Both the position numbers and the translations under genes were made by a program. Shown here piece by piece: positions 10,501 through 15,955 of a stretch of 64,000 nt of DNA. The DNA comes from Phycisphaera sp. (lineage in GTDB: Bacteria > Planctomycetota > Phycisphaerae > Phycisphaerales > UBA1924), in assembly GCA_025916675.1 (NCBI GenBank), contig CP098402.1, positions 3,405,205 to 3,469,204 on the forward strand, in the 5' to 3' direction. Under the pieces are notes generated by a model, which was not told where the DNA came from, searched no databases, and worked only from the letters and a program-made list of their open reading frames with translations. Numbering within the stretch: the first letter of the stretch is position 1; every line of letters begins with the position of its first letter.

Positions 10501-10714
10501 TGCGGTCGATGCCGCCAGCGTGACGGGCTTCCGCTGCGGTGACAGCTGCCGAGCGGACCTCGACGGCGATGGTGATCTGACCATCTTCGATTTCCTTGAG
10601 TTCCAGAACCTGTTCTCGAGCGGCGATCTCCGTGCCGACTTCGACGGTGATGGTTCGCTGAACATCTTCGACTTCCTGGCGTTCCAGAACGAGTTCGCTG
10701 CTGGCTGCCCGTAA
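7595..10714 (+). CDS. Exported subtilisin-like (S8) serine protease with C-terminal dockerin-like module
   Basis: A 1039-residue secreted protease. A signal peptide (about residues 1-28) is followed by a long pro-region, then the S8 domain with Asp286 (EVMDSG), His314 (SHGTSV) and Ser485 (GGTSGATP) as the catalytic triad. Next come a jelly-roll/P-domain-like region with TSPSGDVYYGNN, a beta-sandwich containing DFDGSGQAF...DVDGGPTILTSP, and a terminal duplicated calcium-loop module (CRADLDGDGDLTIFDFLEFQ and a second copy). The ATG at 7595 has a GGAAGAGG ribosome site. The last two modules recur in the next gene. The S8 domain has unusual spacing after His314, and substrates are unknown. The end module may anchor the protein at the cell surface rather than bind a cohesin; no cohesin gene is seen here. 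Confidence 0.88.
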   Translation: MQRGTTRWTVVAASAAVLLASSGLALASQSLAKPTQTQTVRVGDGYVRTWIDAGQPMVAISLDGFAEQRVVEQRGTVMLRYAEFDPAGVIPAVPQNLQAIGGNRAFIVQYISQPLEAYGDAIARLGGTVERFLPDQAQIVTIDADMVDDVRALPFVRWVGAYHPAYKLDDPELQRLTLGSAGDAPVYQRYSIQTLRRGDGSLDGLAQQVREMGAPIDLESHPVGRLEAWLTDDQVLAVAQRSDVLFMDFRGEPELDVDIARMIGGADYIESVAGFSGEGVRAEVMDSGLFTGHQEFSSMSPAPLLHGSVISASHGTSVFSIVFAPGVNPQARGFLPDAEQTIAAGYPALGDRYAHTARLVDPTGPYRAVFQTNSWGGPRTTAYETVSAEMDDILFDHDIIITQSQSNSGSTPSRPQAWAKNIVAVGGINHFGTLDRSDDRHGGSAGSTGPAADGRIKPDLSHFYDSTIAATTGAPTSYTQFGGTSGATPITAGHFGLFFQMWNEGVFGPVAVPGGTVFENRPVSSTAKAFMINTGLMYDFTGPSGDLNRMRQGWGLADVGKLYDERERFFIVDANEPVSPLGANSYPLKVASDEPDLRVTMVYRDPSGTTSATKHRINDLTLKVTSPSGDVYYGNNGLTNGNESTPGGSPNDIDNVENVFVTSPEGGVWTVEVSGDEINQDGNPATPELDAVYSLVVAGVTPAIGMSLVSDVPDIVLPGTQVDVQIEVIEGDEMLDGTPQIYYDMTGSGFTQADMTLNGDTWEFQLPAAACGTTPAFYTEVTGDGGTTVTLPALGADGPYDIDRVGEDLDFGTFDFETPAGWMASGTPATGDWAVATPDGVRGAPDADFDGSGQAFVTGADVEEDVDGGPTILTSPMFQLAGAPDGTELRYARWFYNDDQRAGRADADRLTVEITDGSGWETLEIIDHDIAGEEWGEVVITVADHVSLTNQVQLRFSVTDSPNDSRTEAAVDAASVTGFRCGDSCRADLDGDGDLTIFDFLEFQNLFSSGDLRADFDGDGSLNIFDFLAFQNEFAAGCP

Positions 10715-10772
10715 GCCGAGACTCGATCCTGTCGGGTGATGGGCCCGTTCCCGGCCTAGCCCGATGACGCGA

Positions 10773-10817
10773 GGAGCCGCCTGAGGAGGGCGGCTCCTTT
10801 CTTTTGTTTTGGTTTTT
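10773..10817 (+). terminator. Strong intrinsic terminator of the S8 protease gene
   Basis: GGAGCCGCC (10773-10781) pairs with GGCGGCTCC (10789-10797) around a 7-base loop, followed by a T-rich tract TTTCTTTTGTTTT. This is one of the clearest intrinsic terminators in the window. Confidence 0.92.
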
Positions 10818-11136
10818 AGTTCAGGGTTTCCCTCTGGGGCAATCGGCCTGATTATCGGGGTAAGTTGCACGTTCTGGGTGGCTTGTTCGACCAAACGGGT
10901 GCGATCGTGCCTTACGAATGGCCAAAGGCGGACCCGAGCTTGCATGAAGGGCGTATCGGGGGCAGATTTTGCCCGTAACGCGCTCCCGGGCCGTTGGGTA
11001 TATCGGAGTGTCCCGTCTACGCCCGCTGCCTCGGCGTTTGGCGGTCGGGTCTACTGCATGAGGCGTTTTCTGGCTGCTGATCCGGCCGGCGTCCTGTGGT
11101 GTTTCACTATCACGCGAGAACAGGGGAGAATCCCAT
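10818..11136 (+). other. Intergenic region before the metalloprotease gene
   Basis: About 320 bases between the terminator and the next start. No gene is supported; short frames here lack ribosome sites. It must carry the promoter of the 11137 gene, but I cannot place clear -35/-10 boxes. A GGGGAG ribosome site lies just before the start. Confidence 0.5.
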
Positions 11137-13848
11137 ATGCGAGGAAGCAAGAACAATGCCGTGCTGTTGCGTGCGGCCGCGGGCCTGACGATCGGAATGA
11201 TGGGCCTGGCGGTTGCGCCAGCAATGGCGGACGATGTGATCATCATCGGCGACAGCCTCGCCGACACCTATCCGGGCGTTCGCACGCTTGAGCAAGAGTC
11301 TGGCCGCGTCGAGGCGTTCTATGGCGTGCCCATGACCACCGGCGTGACGGCCGAGCAGGCCGCGATGGACTTCCTCGCCCTGCACGGCGACGAGTTCGGC
11401 GTGGGCGAGCTCACGCTCGATGTGGCTCACCAGACCAGCGTTCGTGACGGCAAGTTCACGGCGTTCTTATTCAACCAGACGATCGACGGCCTGCCCGTCC
11501 ACCTGGGCATCGGTCGTGTTTTGGTGCTCGATCGCGGCGTCGATCACGCCGTGGTATACGCTGCTGGCAACCTCGCGCAGAACGCCGAGGGTGATCTGCA
11601 AGACCTCGTGTTCCTGACCCCGGCTCAGGCAACGGCGATCGTTCGTAACGACATGCGTTTCACGAACTTCGTGAACTTCAGCCAGCCCGAGTTGGTTGCG
11701 TACTACGGCGGCGGCCAGGGCGAAGAAGCTGGCCAGACACGCCCGGCATATCGCGTGACGGCCGAGCACGTGAGTTTCCCGGTTGTCGATCAGGCGTTCG
11801 AGGTGTTCGTTGATGCCGAAACGGGCGAGCAGTTGCTCGTTCAGTCGGTGATCGCGCACGTCGATGTGGATGGCACCGTGTCCGGCCGTGCAACGCCGGG
11901 CCTGCTTCCCGACGAGGCCAGCAACCCGCCGACCGATCAACGATTACCTTTGCTCGAAGTCGTGTTACGCGGAGGGGCCGATGCGCTGAGCGACCTAAAC
12001 GGTGAGTTCACCATCCCCCACTCGGGCACGTCGAGCGTGACGGTCGACGGCGAGTTGGTCGGTCCATGGGTGCGTGTAAACGACGTCTCCGGTCCCGAAC
12101 TCTCGGCCAGCGTGGTCACGACGCCTCCCGGCCCGGCCGACTTGCTCTTCAATCCGAGCCCGAGCCAGTTCACGACGGCCCAGGTCAACGCCTTCCTGCA
12201 CACGAACCTGTCGTACGATTTCATGAAGTCGCGTGCTCCGGGCTTTACCGGGCTCGATCGCCAGACGCCCGCCAACGTCAACATCAGTGACAACTGCAAC
12301 GCATTCTTCAGCGGTGGCGACCTATCGATCAACTTCTTCACGGCCGGTGGAGGCTGCGTGAACACGGCGTACTCGACGGTTGTTGCCCACGAGTATGGCC
12401 ACTTCATCGTGAACCGCCTTGGCCTTTCGCAGGGCGCGTTTGGTGAGGGCTATGGCGATTCGGTAGCCATCAACCTGTACGACACCGGCATCGTCGGAGA
12501 GCGGTTCATCGGTGGCGGCGCGGTGCGCAACCCCGAGGCCGCCCGCCAGCAGTTCCCCTGCGGTTCGGCCATCCACACCTGCGGCCAGGTGCTGGGCGGT
12601 TCGTGGCGCTGGATGCGTCTGAATATGACCAGCACTCTCGGTTCGGGCCCCGCGCTCGAACGCGTCCAAGACAATTTTGTGGCGTGGTCGATGATTACCC
12701 TGGGCGGCGATGGCAGCGACTCGGCGACGCCGCGCACGGCCATCGAGGTGCTGACGGTCGATGACGACGACGGCATCATCGGCAACGGCACGCCGAACTA
12801 CACTGAGATTTGCGAGGCCTTCGATCGCCACGGCATCGACTGCCCCGAGCTCGACCTGCTGAGCATCAGCGTGGTCGACGCGCCCGATACGCTTGAGTCG
12901 GGTCAGAGCGGCCAGGTCCGCGTGAGCATCACCGAGTCAACCGCCGGACTTGTCGACGGCTCGCAGATGCTCGGCCTGATCATCGACGGCGACACGCAAC
13001 TCGTGTCGCTGACGGCCGATGGCGGCGACGAGTATGTCGGCACGATCCCGGGCCAGCCAGGCCTGACCGATGTGGCGTACTTCATCACCGCCGACGCTGA
13101 TACGGGTGACACCATCCGCGTGCCGAGCGAGGGCGGCTTCCCGGTGCTGGTGGGCGAGTTGCTCGTCAGCCTTGACTTTGAGGCGGCACCGGGCTGGACG
13201 GTGGAGAACACTGCCGTTGAAGACGGCGCCTGGGATCGTGGCGTTCCGCTGGGTGCGGGCGATGACCGCGTCGAGGATCCGCCCACCGACTTTGATGGCT
13301 CGGGCAGCGCATTCCTGACCGATCGCGCGGCTGACAACTCTGACGTCGATGGCGGGCCGACCACCCTGATTAGTCCAGAGTTCGACCTGTCGGCCTACGA
13401 CGATGCAATCGTGTCGTACGCTCGCTGGTTCCGCAACGATGATGGCGACGAGGATCGCCTGCGTATCGAATTCTCTGACAACGGCGGCTTGACTTGGTCG
13501 CTGGCCGAGAATGTCGCCGACACGCCCGCTGGCTGGGTGGTTGCGGCTATTCGGGTTTCGGATGTGGTCGATGTGACCGATGGTTTCCGCGTTCGGTTCC
13601 TCGCCACCGACAACCCGAACAACTCGGTGACCGAGGCAGGCGTCGACGCGTTCAGCATCATCGTTGATGGCGGGTCGTCCTGCCGGGCCGACTTCGATGG
13701 CGACGGCGACCTGACCATCTTTGATTTCCTGGCGTTCCAGAACGCCTTCGATGCTGGTGACCTGGCCGCCGACTTCGACGGTGACGGCGCGTTGAACATC
13801 TTCGACTTCCTGGCGTTCCAGAACGAGTTCGCGGCCGGCTGCCCGTAA
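11137..13848 (+). CDS. Exported gluzincin metalloprotease (fungalysin/M36-like) with dockerin-like module
   Basis: A 903-residue secreted zinc protease. Signal peptide at about 1-31 (ends PAMADD), then an FTP/PepSY-like propeptide to roughly residue 240. The catalytic domain holds HEYGH at 418-422 (zinc ligands His418 and His422, catalytic Glu419) and GEGYGD, whose Glu437 is the likely third ligand, as in M36/M4 gluzincins; the gap between them is shorter than in fungalysin. Then come a beta-sandwich with DFDGSGSAFLT and DVDGGPTTLISP, nearly the same as in the preceding S8 protein, and a duplicated dockerin-like end (CRADFDGDGDLTIFDFLAFQ). It probably works with its neighbour in extracellular protein degradation. 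The gene has its own leader and terminator. Confidence 0.87.
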   Translation: MRGSKNNAVLLRAAAGLTIGMMGLAVAPAMADDVIIIGDSLADTYPGVRTLEQESGRVEAFYGVPMTTGVTAEQAAMDFLALHGDEFGVGELTLDVAHQTSVRDGKFTAFLFNQTIDGLPVHLGIGRVLVLDRGVDHAVVYAAGNLAQNAEGDLQDLVFLTPAQATAIVRNDMRFTNFVNFSQPELVAYYGGGQGEEAGQTRPAYRVTAEHVSFPVVDQAFEVFVDAETGEQLLVQSVIAHVDVDGTVSGRATPGLLPDEASNPPTDQRLPLLEVVLRGGADALSDLNGEFTIPHSGTSSVTVDGELVGPWVRVNDVSGPELSASVVTTPPGPADLLFNPSPSQFTTAQVNAFLHTNLSYDFMKSRAPGFTGLDRQTPANVNISDNCNAFFSGGDLSINFFTAGGGCVNTAYSTVVAHEYGHFIVNRLGLSQGAFGEGYGDSVAINLYDTGIVGERFIGGGAVRNPEAARQQFPCGSAIHTCGQVLGGSWRWMRLNMTSTLGSGPALERVQDNFVAWSMITLGGDGSDSATPRTAIEVLTVDDDDGIIGNGTPNYTEICEAFDRHGIDCPELDLLSISVVDAPDTLESGQSGQVRVSITESTAGLVDGSQMLGLIIDGDTQLVSLTADGGDEYVGTIPGQPGLTDVAYFITADADTGDTIRVPSEGGFPVLVGELLVSLDFEAAPGWTVENTAVEDGAWDRGVPLGAGDDRVEDPPTDFDGSGSAFLTDRAADNSDVDGGPTTLISPEFDLSAYDDAIVSYARWFRNDDGDEDRLRIEFSDNGGLTWSLAENVADTPAGWVVAAIRVSDVVDVTDGFRVRFLATDNPNNSVTEAGVDAFSIIVDGGSSCRADFDGDGDLTIFDFLAFQNAFDAGDLAADFDGDGALNIFDFLAFQNEFAAGCP

Positions 13849-13922
13849 GCCACGCCTCGAGCCGTTTGGGGCTGAGAAGCAGTCCCCGACGACCCTGAAT
13901 CGCCACGGCGAGCGAATCCAAG

Positions 13923-13957
13923 GGCCCTCCCGAGTATCGGGAGGGCCTATTTCGTTG
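13923..13957 (+). terminator. Intrinsic terminator of the metalloprotease gene
   Basis: GGCCCTCCCGA (13923-13933) and TCGGGAGGGCC (13937-13947) form an 11-bp perfect stem with loop GTA, then TATTTCGTT. Confidence 0.88.
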
Positions 13958-14076
13958 GTTTCCGGGGGGACGGGTGGCCAGTCGCGGCGTGGGCTGCGGG
14001 CATACCATGGGGGCCCAGCGTGGGCCGGCCCCCAGCCGGCCCGAAGTGGAAGCGATGGGTTCGGATGCGGATGTTT

Positions 14077-14151
14077 CGGGGTGTGGCGCAGCTTGGTTAG
14101 CGCGTTTGACTGGGGGTCAAAAGGTCGGAGGTTCGAATCCTCTCACCCCGA
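14077..14151 (+). tRNA. tRNA-Pro (anticodon GGG)
   Basis: Acceptor CGGGGTG pairs with CACCCCG, discriminator A at 14151. Anticodon stem TTTGA/TCAAA encloses CTGGGGG, giving anticodon GGG. D-arm GCGCAGCTTGGTTAGCGC and T-arm GGTTCGAATCC are normal. CCA is not encoded. Confidence 0.95.
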
Positions 14152-14159
14152 TTTCGATA

Positions 14160-14198
14160 AAGACCCCGCTGGGCTGTGCCCTGAGGGGTCTTGTCGTT
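14160..14198 (+). terminator. Terminator after tRNA-Pro
   Basis: AAGACCCC (14160-14167) pairs with GGGGTCTT (14185-14192); an inner GGGC/GCCC pair extends the stem. A modest T-containing tail GTCGTTCT follows. It also separates the tRNA from the convergent gene ending at 14216. Confidence 0.75.
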
Positions 14199-14215
14199 CT
14201 GTCACGTAGAGATGC

Positions 14216-15337
14216 TCAATCCAGCTGCCCGACGAGAATCACGTAGCCATCGGGATCGATGATGCGCATCTCACCACTTTTCATGTGGTGGGGATGGGCG
14301 ATCTCGTGGACCATGCGTGTCGTGTCGTCCGGGCTGCGTGCTCCGCTATAGGCGCCCGCATCTCGTAACCCTCGTTCGATCAGGTTCGCTCGCAGGGCGC
14401 TCAGGTCGGGGCTGTACATGTAGAACAGCACCGCCTGTTGCTCGGCGTCGATTGGGCCGGACGACTGAGCGAGCATGATCTCGGCGGCTGCGCTGCGTGC
14501 GAGCACCCAGAACATCTTTCCATCGTCGTCTGCCATCGCTTTGACGGGCGTGAAGCCGAGCATTGTGTAAAACGCCAACGACGCTTCGACATCCGCAACA
14601 TGCACGTATGGGACCAGCCGGTTGATCGACGCGGCGCATCCGCAGCCGGAGGGGGCAGCGGGCGTTTCCTCGGGGCTGTGGAGATCAGAAACGGTCTGGG
14701 CACCTGTGTCTTTGAGGGTTTTCGGCGATGTGCCCGGTTGCCGGATGAGCACCTCGTACGCATGGCCGCGGCCCGCCTCGGTGTCGAACTCTCGAGGGCG
14801 CGGCTCGCCGGTCATATCGAGGCAGATCTCGAGTTTGTCGCCGTCGAGTTTGAAGATGCCGTGGTTCCAATTCCCCGCTTCCGGGCCCTCGGTGAACTCG
14901 ATATCGATGTGCTGCGGCGAGGCTTCGGCGTCGATGTTGAAGACGCCCTCGTAGATCGCCTCGGGGGACTCTGTTCGGAACCGATCGCCGTCGATCAGGA
15001 TGCGTGAATGCTGGGTGTGTGCGGCGGGGACTTGGTTGCCACCGACTTCGAGGGACTCGAAGGTCCAGGTCCCCTCCAGGCTGCGCAGCAACTCGACGTG
15101 CTGGGACAGCTTTGGCCAGCTGCCGAAGCCTGTGCTGCGTGCGATCGCAAACTGAGCATCGGCGAGGCGGATGCCCGCGGCGGCAGCGGCTTTCCCGGTC
15201 ATGCCCTTTGCGGAAGGCAGGTGCTTGGTAAGGAGTTGAACCGCGTCTGGGTCTCCGGCCCGGATCCCTGCGAGGAGGGTCTTGGCCTGGCGACGGAGGT
15301 GGTCGAGATTCGGACGGTGGGGGAGCGGCTTGCTCAT
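14216..15337 (-). CDS. Three-part fusion: DNA-binding-like helical segment, TIGR03067-type Planctomycetes domain, VOC/glyoxalase domain
   Basis: A 373-residue cytoplasmic protein. Residues 1-85 form the helical PNLDHLRRQAKTLLAGIRAG...ADAQFAIARSTGFGSWPKL segment that often precedes ankyrin or VOC domains. Residues ~88-215 (LEGTW, VGG, IDGDRF, GNWNHGIFKLDGDKLEICL) match the TIGR03067 Planctomycetes domain, usually found alone with a signal peptide. A linker PSGCGCA leads to a VOC fold at ~240-373 (VPYVHVADVEASLAFYTMLGF ... IIDPDGYVILVGQ), a family of metal-dependent lyases, dioxygenases and resistance proteins. Metal ligands expected of active VOC enzymes are only partly evident. No signal peptide is present, so the middle domain is probably cytosolic here. 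The ATG at 15337 has a GGAGAA site. Function is unknown. Confidence 0.82.
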   Translation of the reverse strand: MSKPLPHRPNLDHLRRQAKTLLAGIRAGDPDAVQLLTKHLPSAKGMTGKAAAAAGIRLADAQFAIARSTGFGSWPKLSQHVELLRSLEGTWTFESLEVGGNQVPAAHTQHSRILIDGDRFRTESPEAIYEGVFNIDAEASPQHIDIEFTEGPEAGNWNHGIFKLDGDKLEICLDMTGEPRPREFDTEAGRGHAYEVLIRQPGTSPKTLKDTGAQTVSDLHSPEETPAAPSGCGCAASINRLVPYVHVADVEASLAFYTMLGFTPVKAMADDDGKMFWVLARSAAAEIMLAQSSGPIDAEQQAVLFYMYSPDLSALRANLIERGLRDAGAYSGARSPDDTTRMVHEIAHPHHMKSGEMRIIDPDGYVILVGQLD

Positions 15338-15516
15338 GACGTTTCTCCATGCAATTCACCTGGACCCGCATTCAGGTGGCACGAAGAAGCGTGCAGAATC
15401 TGGGTGTGATTTGGAAGTGGGTTAAACCCTTCCCGCGGGTCCGGAGGCGTCTTCAAGCCTATGAGAAGAATACCAGTCGGCACACGCTCGCTCAACTCTG
15501 AGGGCCGACGGCTTCC

Positions 15517-15539
15517 GGCGGGTGCACGAAATGCCCGCC
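15517..15539 (+). other. Small hairpin upstream of an orphan terminator
   Basis: GGCGGG (15517-15522) pairs with CCCGCC (15534-15539) with an 11-base loop. It lies 110 bases before the orphan terminator at 15648 and might be part of a small RNA. Confidence 0.3.
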
Positions 15540-15647
15540 TGTCGCTTGGCTCACTCCATTCAATGCGAACGCCGCGTTTGGATTCCAGAGGCCCATCAGG
15601 GTTACAAAAAGTTCAACTGGTGTCCTGTCACCCTGATTTGGGAGTAA

Positions 15648-15683
15648 AGCCCCGCAAGCCTCGTGCTTGCGGGGCTATTTTTT
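15648..15683 (+). terminator. Orphan intrinsic terminator on the plus strand
   Basis: AGCCCCGCAAGC (15648-15659) and GCTTGCGGGGCT (15665-15676) make a 12-bp perfect stem with a 5-base loop, followed by ATTTTTTG. It is a textbook plus-strand terminator, but both flanking genes are on the minus strand and no plus-strand gene precedes it. It suggests an untranslated transcript from within 15.34-15.65 kb. Confidence 0.88.
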
Positions 15684-15899
15684 GTGTTCGAGTTCGTGGT
15701 GCACCGTTGAAAGCTGGCGTGCGTGCCGCACGAGAGCGGATGCGGTCGCGATCGTGTCGAACATGATGAGATCATGGCGGAAGTCTACTCGGCGTTCGAG
15801 GGTATCGGGCGAGGTCCGATCGTCCGAGGCGTCGTCGGCGACGACGATCTCGTAGGCAAGGCTGCACGCGGTGGTGATGAAGGAAACCAAAGAAACCAC
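15675..15899 (-). pseudogene. Possible remnant of a GT2-like glycosyltransferase
   Basis: A 74-residue frame contains AYEIVVADDASDDRT, which looks like the nucleotide-sugar site of a family-2 glycosyltransferase (YEIVVVDDxSxDxT), preceded by SLVSFIT as in the first beta strand. The segment between them and everything after is missing or unlike the family, and the frame starts with GTG without a good ribosome site. The fit may be chance. If real it is a decayed fragment, not a working gene. Confidence 0.25.
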
Positions 15900-15955
15900 A
15901 CCGGTTACACCGCCTTGAGGCCACTCTGGCTTCGCCTGGGCGGGTGGAGGTATGC

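Larger units (their letters stand above)
15338..15955. other. 618-base region between two minus-strand genes
   Basis: It holds the promoter side of the gene at 14216-15337, the hairpin and terminator listed separately, and a short minus-strand frame that resembles a glycosyltransferase fragment. No intact gene is supported. A small plus-strand RNA ending at about 15683 is the most economical explanation for the terminator. Confidence 0.5.

Noticed and set aside
15461-15766. 101-residue plus-strand frame over the orphan terminator
   Set aside because: It reads through the terminator stem, is Arg/Ser-rich and has no ribosome site.
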